DNA from: Deltaproteobacteria bacterium
GTDB taxonomy: Bacteria; Myxococcota_A; Polyangia; Polyangiales; Ga0077539
Reading direction: 5' to 3'
DNA length: 64,000 bases
Assembly (NCBI GenBank): GCA_016218725.1
Contig: JACRDB010000097.1
Span: 39,654-103,653 of the forward strand
Below the pieces are notes generated by a model, which saw nothing but the letters and a program-made list of their open reading frames with translations, made no database searches and was not told the DNA's origin. Shown here one piece after another: positions 34,985 through 42,832 of the stretch. Each line of letters opens with the position of its first letter. Positions within the stretch are counted from its first letter, which is position 1. The translations under genes were made by a program, and so were the position numbers.

Positions 34985-35353
34985 ATGCCAAGGACCTTCA
35001 TCGAGACGGTGGTCAACCAGACGGTGAACGTCAACTACACCTATAGTTCGCCGGTGTTCAATGACCTGCTCGGGAGTCCGGACGAACTGGCGGTCCAGGT
35101 AATTGTGGACAACGTCTCCGGCTCGCTGATCGTCTACGCCGAGTTCCAGCACTCCTACCTGGGGACCGACGACAGCTTCAGCGCGGTGACCGGCACCGCA
35201 GCCAACTCGGGGACCATCAGCGCTCCGGACAAATTCTGGCTGGGCACGCCAACGCAGACCCGTGGTCCCCTGGGCCGCGTCAAGGTCTATACGTCCACGG
35301 GGACTTCTGGGGTGCGGGCGATAGTCTGTGGGCGGACGAAGGAGATACCCTGA
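34985..35353 (+). CDS. Small beta-rich protein, paralogue B (phage decoration-like)
   Basis: This 122-aa protein is the tandem paralogue of the preceding gene, with AAGGAGGAACGACC before its ATG. It begins MPRTFIETVVNQTVNVNYTY and keeps ELAVQVIVDNVSG, AEFQHSYLGTDDSF, KFWLGTP and AIVCGRTKE. It probably arose from gene duplication within the cassette, and the two products may form hetero-oligomers. Function unknown. Confidence 0.68.
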   Translation: MPRTFIETVVNQTVNVNYTYSSPVFNDLLGSPDELAVQVIVDNVSGSLIVYAEFQHSYLGTDDSFSAVTGTAANSGTISAPDKFWLGTPTQTRGPLGRVKVYTSTGTSGVRAIVCGRTKEIP

Positions 35354-35384
35354 GGCGAAGGTGCGAGGCGAACGGAGGGCACGG

Positions 35385-36164
35385 ATGATCTTCGGCAGAA
35401 CCCTGGACCGGGATCGAGGACGCGGGCACTCGCCTGCACCCTTTACGCCTCGCTCGATCGCGAATCTGGTAGGGTGGTGGAATGCCTCGGCGCTGGGCCT
35501 CACGGATCTCGACCCGATCAGCTCGATTCGGGATCAATCGGGCAAGGGCAATGATGCCACGCAGGGCACTTCCTCCAAGCGCCCGACCTTTCTGGTGGAC
35601 ATCGTGAACGGTCGCGCCATCGCACGCTTTGACGGCGTGGACGACGCCCTGACGGGATCCACCAGCGTGAGCGCGGGCACGGCGCTGACCTACCTCGCGG
35701 TACTCAAGGCGACCGGCGCTAATGCCTACGGGACGGCGGTCTCGATGGGCATTGCGGCAGGCAACCAGGAGTTCGGCATGATCGCCGATGGGGGCGGCAC
35801 CAACCTGGCCATCTCCAACTTCGCCGGTCCCACCGCGACCGACGGCGACCGCTACACCACCACGGCCAACAATAGCTGGCATATCTGCTCCATCGTGTAC
35901 GCACCGACAGCGACCCCAGTGATCCGCAAAGACGGCGGCAGCGCGCTGGGCTTCACGACCGGGATCGGTGACTGGTCCACGGTGAACATCAACAACAGCG
36001 GCGCCAACTACCCCTTCGCGCTCGGTTCGGCCGCAGGCGGCACGGCCGTGCCGGGCAGCTTCGACATCGCCATGGCGATGATCTACGACCGCGCCCTGAG
36101 CGACGCAGAACGCTCGCAGCTCGAACGCTGGCTCGGCAGTCTCTACGGGATCACCATCACATGA
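35385..36164 (+). CDS. LamG/concanavalin-like tail-fibre-type protein
   Basis: This 259-aa protein starts at the ATG following GGAGGG. It contains LVGWWNASAL, SIRDQSGKGNDATQGTS, ARFDGVDDAL and a final MIYDRALSDAERSQLERWL, the hallmark pattern of LamG/concanavalin-like domains in phage and bacterial surface proteins (W-x-A, D-x-S-G-x-G-N-D, F-x-G, hYDRALS-xxE). Such domains bind sugars. There is no signal peptide, which fits a virion component rather than a secreted bacterial protein. Its TGA overlaps the next ATG (ATGA). Confidence 0.78.
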   Translation: MIFGRTLDRDRGRGHSPAPFTPRSIANLVGWWNASALGLTDLDPISSIRDQSGKGNDATQGTSSKRPTFLVDIVNGRAIARFDGVDDALTGSTSVSAGTALTYLAVLKATGANAYGTAVSMGIAAGNQEFGMIADGGGTNLAISNFAGPTATDGDRYTTTANNSWHICSIVYAPTATPVIRKDGGSALGFTTGIGDWSTVNINNSGANYPFALGSAAGGTAVPGSFDIAMAMIYDRALSDAERSQLERWLGSLYGITIT

Positions 36165-36517
36165 GCCGCGCGACCTACACCCGACGGCTGGTCCTGGTGG
36201 TCACCGCAGCAGAGCGGGACCGCGCCGTGGGGGACCTGCTTGCAGCGGTACCAGACGCAGGTCTGGAACAGTTCACGGCAGGTCTCGTTCCGACAGGGAG
36301 CGCACCGGGGACTGCACCGACGCACTACTGGAGCTCCTGGCAGATGACGGAGGCGGAGCTCGCCTCGGTGCGATCGCGGTTCCGGGGCCACGCTGGGCGG
36401 CGGGACTTCCTCGGGGTGGCGCGCGACGCGCCCGGTACTGTGGAGGGTGAGACCGAGAGCCTCCCCGGTGAGGTCCTTCTGCGGCTCGGACTGCTACGGG
36501 CGAGCCCCGCACGCTAA
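36161..36517 (+). CDS. Hypothetical protein coupled to the LamG-like gene
   Basis: This 118-aa protein starts by ATGA overlap with the LamG-like gene. It reads MSRATYTRRLVLVVTAAERD and contains THYWSSWQMTEAELASVRSR, a mix of strand and helix. I do not recognise it. Translational coupling suggests it works with the LamG-like protein, for example as a chaperone or assembly partner; that is speculation. Confidence 0.58.
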   Translation: MSRATYTRRLVLVVTAAERDRAVGDLLAAVPDAGLEQFTAGLVPTGSAPGTAPTHYWSSWQMTEAELASVRSRFRGHAGRRDFLGVARDAPGTVEGETESLPGEVLLRLGLLRASPAR

Positions 36518-36533
36518 GGAGAGACAGGAGACC

Positions 36534-36818
36534 ATGAAGAACGATCCTCTCAAACAAGCAGACCCGCACGGTGAGGGCAAGGTCATTTCAGTCAAAGACA
36601 CCTTTGCGCAACTGTCCTCCACACAGAAGAGGGATGACCTGACGGGTTCGAGGTTGGGTGTTGTTGATGTCACCCAGATGGTCCGCGCTGTCTCCCTCAA
36701 AGAGGCTCTCTATTCATCGAGCGATCGGCAAGTTCCGCCGAGAGACAAGCGTGCCCAAGGTACCGCTTCAGAGCATTATCTCATGCCAGCGCCGTGGGAT
36801 GACTTCTGGAAACATTAG
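36534..36818 (+). CDS. Hypothetical small hydrophilic protein
   Basis: This 94-aa protein starts after GGAGACC. It is charged and polar (MKNDPLKQADPHGEGKVISV) and ends PAPWDDFWKH. No family is recognised and there is no signal or membrane segment. It is the last gene of the phage-like run. Base composition is already falling towards the AT-rich part of the island. Confidence 0.5.
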   Translation: MKNDPLKQADPHGEGKVISVKDTFAQLSSTQKRDDLTGSRLGVVDVTQMVRAVSLKEALYSSSDRQVPPRDKRAQGTASEHYLMPAPWDDFWKH

Positions 36819-36872
36819 AGGAGAGTATGCGGTGAATTTCCGAGGGTGAACCTGAGGACGTCGGAGGAAGAG

Positions 36873-37904
36873 ATGAGCGGGACGAGATCTCATGAGGCAG
36901 ATTTCATTCATATCGCGGAACGACCGAACACCGATGGTCCATACACAATCTTGACCCACGAAATTCTCGACGGAAATCCCGGCGCATTGATCCACGTATC
37001 ACGGCGGTTTTCCCTAGTATCACTAGCACCTCGCGGCGCATTTTTCATTCCGTTTGTACCAGGCCTGACGTCGAGCAAGTTCCATACTCCGGCTTCACGG
37101 TTTTCTTCCGATTTCGGCACCGATCTGAGCCTTGCTTCTGAGTTTTACGGCGTTGCGAATAACCACTACATTGCCGTGATGTACAGTCTTCAAGTTAGAC
37201 GGTGGGTGATTGTCAACATTGACGGCGCGCCGATGCCTCTTGGAGCGGTCTTTAATGTATGGGCATTCGCCAGTTCAGATGTAAGGCAGGGGTTCTATGT
37301 CCATAGGGCAACAGCCGATAATACTCTCTTTAACACATCTTCCTTGGATAATTTTGGTTTCAATGGCCGCCCTGACCAACCCATGTTGGTTACACCTCGG
37401 CTCCCTAGCCCACCGATCGCTTCGACTCCTTTCCCTACGCCGTACGACATGAGTGCTCTTTGCCATCCGATCTGCGTTTGGTTCAATGACAGAGATGGCA
37501 GAATTGGGTACGAAGGCAGAACTGGTCGTTGGAATATCGCATATGCTGATTACCTCCCAATTCCCACAGGGGCCAGTTTTAATGTCTTTTGGGTGGGTGC
37601 GAATTACGGGTCGTTCTCTGATGCTCATGTGAGAATCTGCGTGTCGGACGGTTCGATGAGCAATCAGGTTCCGTGTCGAGTCGCGTCCACTGACAATCCC
37701 AGAACCCTGCTGTGGTATACACAGACAATGAATTTTCGAGGCTATCCTGAAAACCTTGTGTACGGTCCAAGGGATGCTCCCGGAACGCCAAATCCAAATG
37801 TAACATGCCTATCGTGGGACTATCAGCGTAATGTTCCTGTAATTTTTAACGAGAACGGCGCAAGAATGGAACGAGGTGTGGGGTTTGTAGTGAGGCATTT
37901 TTGA
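36873..37904 (+). CDS. Three-repeat beta protein in AT-rich DNA, family not identified
   Basis: This 343-aa protein starts at the ATG with GGAGGAAG upstream; an in-frame ATG-less extension was rejected. It has three copies of a roughly 100-residue unit with the pattern NG-x-P, hydrophobic strand, then RRWVIVNIDGAPMPLGAVFNV in the first copy, TGRWNIAYADYLPIPTGASF in the second, and a shorter third ending in RNVPVIFNENGARMERGVGF. I suspect a beta-propeller or jelly-roll domain of a DUF seen in myxobacteria. There is no signal peptide. GC content is far below the flanking genes, suggesting recent acquisition. Confidence 0.7.
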   Translation: MSGTRSHEADFIHIAERPNTDGPYTILTHEILDGNPGALIHVSRRFSLVSLAPRGAFFIPFVPGLTSSKFHTPASRFSSDFGTDLSLASEFYGVANNHYIAVMYSLQVRRWVIVNIDGAPMPLGAVFNVWAFASSDVRQGFYVHRATADNTLFNTSSLDNFGFNGRPDQPMLVTPRLPSPPIASTPFPTPYDMSALCHPICVWFNDRDGRIGYEGRTGRWNIAYADYLPIPTGASFNVFWVGANYGSFSDAHVRICVSDGSMSNQVPCRVASTDNPRTLLWYTQTMNFRGYPENLVYGPRDAPGTPNPNVTCLSWDYQRNVPVIFNENGARMERGVGFVVRHF

Positions 37905-37928
37905 TCAATGGTACCGATGAGGAATCAA

Positions 37929-39194
37929 ATGCCTGTCCGAGTTGTTGGCCACTTGAGAGTGGTATCCAGAGGACCTATCGCCCTCTTTTCTTTTCTGACG
38001 TTCTTGAACTGCGGCAACTCGGGTTTCTACGCTCTCGACTCGTCAGCGATGGCTGACAAAGACGGCGGATCAATGGACGTTTCGATGGATCTTCAGTTGA
38101 CGGATTCGTCTGGGGAGGAGAGAGTTGTTGACGGTCGTAGAATCGTGCAACTCTCGGCCGGGCGCCAACACACATGCGTTCTAAATCGAGCAGGCGAGGT
38201 ATTCTGCTGGGGGGCGAATAGCTTTGGCCAGCTCGGTGATGGAACTACCATCGCCCGACCGACACCGACAAGAGTTGTTGGTCCAGAGCGATTTGTCAAC
38301 GTCAGTAGCGGGTATGATCACACCTGTGCCATTCGAGCGGACAGGCAAGTGGTCTGTTGGGGCGGGAATTTCGACGGTCAGCTTGGCGATGGCACTGCGA
38401 TACGTCGAGACATGCCAGTCGTCGTGGTAGGGCTACATGACGTTGTACAGGTTCAAGCAGCGATCTGGTTCACCTGTGCTCGGCTGATTTCTGGTTCAGT
38501 CTGGTGTTGGGGCATAAATTCGCATGGTCAAATTGGCAATGGAACCTTTCTTCGTCGCAGAGTTCCTGTCATGGTGCAGGAATTAAGTGATGTGGTTGAT
38601 ATCAGTGCTTTTGGACCTCACGTGTGCGCTCGGACTTCGACTGGCTCCGTGAGATGCTGGGGACGGAATGACCATGGTCAGGTCGGTGATGGGACCACAA
38701 CGGATCGCCCGCTGCCCACCGCGGTAATTGGAGAAGTGGACTCCGTTCAGATTGCGGCTGGCGGGGCGCATTCGTGCTCATTGCAAAGACGAGGAGACGT
38801 GATGTGTTGGGGTTTGAATTCTGAAGGGGAATTGGGCGATGGAACGACGATGATACGTTCACAGCCAGTTCGTGTCAGGGGTTTGCACGACGTGGCCGAG
38901 TTGAGTGCTGGCTCGGGCCACACGTGCGCCCGAGGAACGAGTGGGAGTGTTGAATGCTGGGGATTTCCGTACGTGGGTGTTTTAGGTAATGGTTCCTCTA
39001 CGACCCGGCCGCAGACGACTCCGTCGCCCGTCATTGGATTGTTTGATGCGGTTCAAGTCAGTGCTGGGTCATTGCACAGTTGTGCTCTTCGATCAGGTGG
39101 CCAGGTCCTGTGCTGGGGATATAACGGCAATGGCAAATTGGGAACTCCGTCGATTGACGGGAGCACTGTCCCTATTCCGGTGGAGGGATTGTAA
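37929..39194 (+). CDS. RCC1-repeat beta-propeller protein, probable lipoprotein
   Basis: This 421-aa protein has an N-terminal signal (RGPIALFSFLTFLNC) and seven RCC1-type repeats, each with a CWG-x-N-x-x-G-x-(L/I/V)-G-(D/N)-GT core such as CWGANSFGQLGDGTT and CWGRNDHGQVGDGTT. Each repeat also has a paired His/Cys strand (GxxHTCxLxxxG). This gives a closed seven-bladed propeller stabilised by disulfides, fitting an exported location. The ATG at 37929 is chosen because GAGG lies six bases upstream; two earlier ATGs lack a site. The gene is AT-rich relative to neighbours. The ligand is unknown; such proteins bind cell-wall or protein partners. Confidence 0.85.
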   Translation: MPVRVVGHLRVVSRGPIALFSFLTFLNCGNSGFYALDSSAMADKDGGSMDVSMDLQLTDSSGEERVVDGRRIVQLSAGRQHTCVLNRAGEVFCWGANSFGQLGDGTTIARPTPTRVVGPERFVNVSSGYDHTCAIRADRQVVCWGGNFDGQLGDGTAIRRDMPVVVVGLHDVVQVQAAIWFTCARLISGSVWCWGINSHGQIGNGTFLRRRVPVMVQELSDVVDISAFGPHVCARTSTGSVRCWGRNDHGQVGDGTTTDRPLPTAVIGEVDSVQIAAGGAHSCSLQRRGDVMCWGLNSEGELGDGTTMIRSQPVRVRGLHDVAELSAGSGHTCARGTSGSVECWGFPYVGVLGNGSSTTRPQTTPSPVIGLFDAVQVSAGSLHSCALRSGGQVLCWGYNGNGKLGTPSIDGSTVPIPVEGL

Positions 39195-39282
39195 TGGAAA
39201 GGTACTCCAACTGTTTGGAAAGGTCAACACCGAGTGGCTGGAGGCGGCGGAACACACATTGCGCGACGTGTTGGCCACCGAT

Positions 39283-39422
39283 GCCTTGGTCAAATCCCCG
39301 GCCATCGGCCGCCAGCGCGCGAGGATGTCCAGCGGAGCTGCCCGTGGAAACCTGGGATTTCCGGCGTCAACTTCAGCGGCTGAACCTGAACGGAGGACCA
39401 ACCATGGCCGGGACTATGACCA
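39283..39422 (+). repeat. 140-bp direct repeat, right copy (pairs with 32483-32622)
   Basis: It is 95% identical to the left copy at an offset of exactly 6800. Here it supplies the ribosome site GGAGGACCAACC and the first six codons of the Cys-rich lipoprotein gene. It marks the right edge of the accessory island; the GC content returns to the genome's normal level just after it. Confidence 0.95.
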
Positions 39423-40579
39423 CCACCCGCGTTCTTCTCGTGGGGATTCTTGTTGCGGTCTCGCTGGCCTGCGGAGGGGGAGGGAGCAGCACGCCCCCGG
39501 CGTGCGAGCCGGCCTGTCGGTCGGGCTTCACCTGCCTCCGGGGCGTGTGCGTCGAGGCATGCAACCCGGCCTGCTCCGGCGGCCAGGTGTGCCTCACCGG
39601 CGCCTCGGGTCCGGTGTGCACCTTCCCCCCGGACGGGGGTGACCCGGACGGGGGTGGCACCCAGGACTCGGGCATGGACGGGGCGCCCACGGACACCGGC
39701 GGAGTGCCTCCCATGGACACCGGCGGAATGCCTCCCACGGACACCGGCGGAGTGCCCCCTGCGGACACCGGCGGAATGCCGCCCGTGGACACGGGCACGC
39801 CCCCCGCGGATACGGGTACGCCCCCCACGGACGCTCCCGCGCGCCCGCCCTGCGGCCGTGACGGGCAGCCCTGCTGCCTGATGTCCGCGTGCGTCACCGG
39901 GCTCCAGTGCGCCATGGGGCGCTGCGGGGCCTACGTCCGCGAGACCGGCGAGTGCAATCGCCCCATGGACTGCCCGATGGGGCAGATCTGTTCCAACCTC
40001 GACCGCTGCTCCATGGGCACCCGCAACTGCTTCCGGTGCAACCTCCCGGGCACCGGGAGGGGTGTCCTCGGGGCCACGTGCATGGGCGGGGCGGACTGTG
40101 AGACGGGCTTCTGCGCCGGGGGCACCTGCTCCGTGCCCTGCGCCTTCGGCACCACCGGGGACATGGACTGCGCGGGCCTCCGGGCGGGCTTCTTCTGCTC
40201 CTATGCGCCGTACCAGGTGCGCACGGACGGGGGCATGAACCCCGTGGTGAGCCTCGGGTTCTGCCGCCAGCGTTGCGCCCGCCACGGGGACTGCGCCACG
40301 GGGCAGCTCTGCCTGCCCACCCTCAACGACCTCTCGGACGAGATGAACTTCCGGTGTGGGGTCACCTCCCGCATGGGCGCCACGGGCAGCGCCTGTGACC
40401 CCACCGCGGCCAACATGTGCCAGACCTCCCTGTGCGTGCCCACCACGGGCACCATGGGCTACTGCACCGCGCCCTGCGCCACCAACGCCGACTGCCCCGT
40501 TGGGCTCGTCTGCGGCGACCTGCCGCTGATCCGCCCGAGCGGAGGCATCCAGACGGGTCGGATGTGTGTGAGAATGTAA
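39404..40579 (+). CDS. Cys-rich, DTGG-repeat lipoprotein
   Basis: This 391-aa protein has a lipoprotein signal (VLLVGILVAVSLAC) directly after the repeat-encoded start. Then come Cys-rich stretches, a Pro/Asp/Gly spacer of eight-residue units such as MPPTDTGGVPPADTGG, and further Cys modules, for example CGRDGQPCCLMSACVTGLQC, which match the modules of the lipoprotein at 51070. It is an outer-surface protein of unknown role. It is the first gene after the island and uses the repeat's ribosome site. Confidence 0.78.
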   Translation: MAGTMTTTRVLLVGILVAVSLACGGGGSSTPPACEPACRSGFTCLRGVCVEACNPACSGGQVCLTGASGPVCTFPPDGGDPDGGGTQDSGMDGAPTDTGGVPPMDTGGMPPTDTGGVPPADTGGMPPVDTGTPPADTGTPPTDAPARPPCGRDGQPCCLMSACVTGLQCAMGRCGAYVRETGECNRPMDCPMGQICSNLDRCSMGTRNCFRCNLPGTGRGVLGATCMGGADCETGFCAGGTCSVPCAFGTTGDMDCAGLRAGFFCSYAPYQVRTDGGMNPVVSLGFCRQRCARHGDCATGQLCLPTLNDLSDEMNFRCGVTSRMGATGSACDPTAANMCQTSLCVPTTGTMGYCTAPCATNADCPVGLVCGDLPLIRPSGGIQTGRMCVRM

Positions 40580-40599
40580 GACCATGTAGTACCCTGTCG

Positions 40600-41088
40600 G
40601 TGAGCATCCTTCGGTGGCTGCTCCTGGGGTGTTGTCTTGGCTGCGAGCCCCAGCGTCCGTTGGGTGCGATGGATGTCCCGGAGGAGGTCACCGCCGCGGA
40701 GGACGTGGACCTGTCGTTCTGCAGCCCGCCGTGTCGGGGGGGCGAGACGTGTCGTGCCTTCCGTTGCGTGGGGCGCGACGCGGGGAGGCTGGACGGGGCG
40801 ACGTCAGAGCTCCCGGGGGTGGACGTGGCCTTCCCCTCGGAGCCTCCGGTGGGGAGCGAGTGCTGCCCGCTGGACCCGCCCTCCTGCGGGTGCGTGAGGG
40901 CCGGGGGCGAGCGCTTCGTGGACGGGACGTGCCTGAGGGTGTGCGGGGCCGGGGACCACGCCCGCTGGGTGCGCACCCGGGACGCGTCGGGGTGCCCCAT
41001 CTGGCAGGTGCCGGACGTGGTGTGCGGGGACGATGCAGGCCCGGACGCGGCCCGGGACGCGCCTCCCGATGGGCGACCGGGTGGGTAA
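40600..41088 (+). CDS. Small Cys-rich lipoprotein
   Basis: This 162-aa protein starts at GTG 20 bases after the previous gene. It has a lipoprotein signal (SILRWLLLGCCLGC), an acidic stretch and many cysteines, with CSPPCRGGETCRAFRC and CCPLDPPSCGC. No function is known. It appears to be co-transcribed with the upstream lipoprotein. Confidence 0.65.
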   Translation: MSILRWLLLGCCLGCEPQRPLGAMDVPEEVTAAEDVDLSFCSPPCRGGETCRAFRCVGRDAGRLDGATSELPGVDVAFPSEPPVGSECCPLDPPSCGCVRAGGERFVDGTCLRVCGAGDHARWVRTRDASGCPIWQVPDVVCGDDAGPDAARDAPPDGRPGG

Positions 41089-41141
41089 TATACGCGGGAA
41101 CCGGGAGCGTGTAGCCTCGGAGGCCCTACGAGCGGAGGTCC

Positions 41142-41624
41142 GTGGACACCGTGCGCAACGCGAACGTTAGAGCCCCCGCCAGGGCGCCGAGGAGCCTGAC
41201 CACGGATGTCCGTGGGCTCTCCACGGTGGAGTACGTGATCCTCCTGGTGGCCGTCGGGTGCATGATGATCGCGGCGTATCGGTCCTTTGGGAGCCGTTCA
41301 TCGAGCCGGGCGGGGGAGGCCCAGGGGCACGTGGCGGGGCTCGGGGACAGCCCCGGCGGGAGCGGCGGCGGCCGTGGTGGTGGCGGCGGTGGCGGGGGGG
41401 GAGGCGCCGTGGCCGCGGGGCACCGGCCGTCCCTTGAAGACGGGGCGCCGGAGCAGGAGGCCGAGGCCGAGGAGGACTCGCTCTTTGCGCGACCCGTGGT
41501 GTTCCTGGGCCTCGGGGCGGTGCTTTTGCTGGCGGTGCTCGGCAAGCAGTTCGCCGGGCGAAAGCTGGACGGCGGCGGCGGTGGTGCTGGCGGCGGCGGC
41601 GGTGGCGCCGCGGGCGCGGCCTGA
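41142..41624 (+). CDS. Flp-type pilin-like protein with poly-Gly linker and second membrane segment
   Basis: This 160-aa protein starts at a GTG. Its N-terminal part is basic up to about residue 20, then RGLSTVEYVILLVAVGCMM, the conserved Gly, Glu and hydrophobic helix of class-III (Flp/type IVb) prepilins, cleavable by a TadV-type peptidase after the Gly. Unlike Flp pilins (usually 50-70 aa) it continues with a glycine run (about 20 Gly), an acidic stretch and a second hydrophobic helix (VVFLGLGAVLLLAVLGKQF), then more poly-Gly. No other tad genes are near. It is followed after 22 bases by the von Willebrand A lipoprotein. Confidence 0.72.
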   Translation: MDTVRNANVRAPARAPRSLTTDVRGLSTVEYVILLVAVGCMMIAAYRSFGSRSSSRAGEAQGHVAGLGDSPGGSGGGRGGGGGGGGGGAVAAGHRPSLEDGAPEQEAEAEEDSLFARPVVFLGLGAVLLLAVLGKQFAGRKLDGGGGGAGGGGGGAAGAA

Positions 41625-41646
41625 AGGGGAGGGCGGAGGCAGAGCG

Positions 41647-42825
41647 GTGAAGACCAGGGCGCTGACGTTCGGAGTATGGATGGCCTTGTCGTGTCAGGCC
41701 AACGGGCCGCCTCCGGGCTTCGTGGACGGGACCGACGGGGCCGTGACCGAGGGGGGCGCCGAGGCCGACGGCGCGGGCGGCGACGCGCCCCTCGGGCGGG
41801 ACGCGATCCCGGTGAGGGACACGGGGACGGCGGTGCTCACGCCGGACGCGGCGTGCATGACCACCACGGCGGACGCCCGGAGGGTGCCGCTGAACCTGTT
41901 GATCCTCCTGGACCGCTCGGGGTCCATGGGGCAGGGCTCGCGCCCGACCAAATGGGAGTCCGCGGTGGCCGGGATCCAGCGGCTCCTGACGCGCCTGGGC
42001 GACGACGCCCGGGTGGGGCTCACGCTGTTCCCCGCGCGCTCGGGCGCCGCCGGGTCGCCGGACGGCTACACCAGCCCCGCGGTCCCGGTGGCCCCCCTGC
42101 GCATGTCCCGTGGCGCGTTGGTGACGGCCCTCGGGGGCTCCCCGAGCGGCAACACGCCCATGGTGTGCGCGGCCCAGGGGACCCTCGGGTACTACAGCAC
42201 GGGCTTCACGCTGGAGGGCTCGCGCAACGTGATTCTCATCACCGACGGGGCGCCCACGCAGGAGTGCCTGCCGGGGCCCGCCTGCGCGATCCTGCCGTTC
42301 CCGGACCTGGAGTGCCTGCTGCGCCAGGAGCGGGTGGCGCGGGACGCCGTGAGCGTGGCCGTGGCGATGGGCGCGCGGCTCTCGCCGCCAGTGCGGTGGT
42401 ACATCGCGGGCACGCCCGAGGCGTCGGACGCGTTCCTCTCCTCGCTGGCGGTGACGGGGGGGACGCCCCGGACGCCCACGTGCCGGGAGTCCTCGAGCTG
42501 CCACTATTCCCTGCGCTCGGCGAGCTTCGAGCGGGACCTGGACATGGCCCTGGAGGAGATCCGAGGCCGCGCCCTCACCTGTGAGTTCGAGGTCAACGCC
42601 GACTCCGGCCGGGTGGACCCGACGCGGGTGAACGTGAATTTCACGGGCACGGGGCAGCCCACGCCCAGGCTCATCCCTCGGGACGTGGACCACCGGGACG
42701 GGTGGGACTACGCCAACGGGATGCGCACGGTGGTGCTCCACGGCGCCGCGTGCGACCGGGTGCGCATGGACCCCATGGCCCGCGTCCAGATCCTCTTCGG
42801 GTGCCCGACGGTCACCCCGGGGTAG
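41647..42825 (+). CDS. Lipoprotein with von Willebrand factor A domain
   Basis: This 392-aa protein starts at GTG with GGAGG upstream. It has a short signal (LTFGVWMALSC) and an acidic linker, then a von Willebrand A domain with MIDAS residues (LILLDRSGSMGQ, D-x-S-x-S), an internal Thr/Ser site and ILITDGAPTQE for the third metal contact. Such domains bind proteins in a metal-dependent manner. It is co-directional with the pilin-like gene and converges with the sulfatase-fold gene through a shared palindrome. Confidence 0.85.
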   Translation: MKTRALTFGVWMALSCQANGPPPGFVDGTDGAVTEGGAEADGAGGDAPLGRDAIPVRDTGTAVLTPDAACMTTTADARRVPLNLLILLDRSGSMGQGSRPTKWESAVAGIQRLLTRLGDDARVGLTLFPARSGAAGSPDGYTSPAVPVAPLRMSRGALVTALGGSPSGNTPMVCAAQGTLGYYSTGFTLEGSRNVILITDGAPTQECLPGPACAILPFPDLECLLRQERVARDAVSVAVAMGARLSPPVRWYIAGTPEASDAFLSSLAVTGGTPRTPTCRESSSCHYSLRSASFERDLDMALEEIRGRALTCEFEVNADSGRVDPTRVNVNFTGTGQPTPRLIPRDVDHRDGWDYANGMRTVVLHGAACDRVRMDPMARVQILFGCPTVTPG

Positions 42826-42832
42826 CGCTACC
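42821..42832. terminator. 12-bp palindrome across both converging stop codons
   Basis: GGTAGCGCTACC is a perfect palindrome that contains the TAG of the von Willebrand A gene on the plus strand and the TAG of the sulfatase gene on the minus strand. It could act as a weak bidirectional terminator but has no T run. Confidence 0.4.

Noticed and set aside
36534..36818. Toxin-antitoxin or anti-defence gene in the island
   Set aside because: The small hydrophilic product has no recognisable toxin or antitoxin features and no partner gene with typical overlap.
32483..39422. Direct repeats as attL/attR of an integrated phage
   Set aside because: There is no integrase, tRNA or phage replication gene in the segment, and the repeats cover a gene leader rather than an attachment core. 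I kept the island claim but not the prophage claim.
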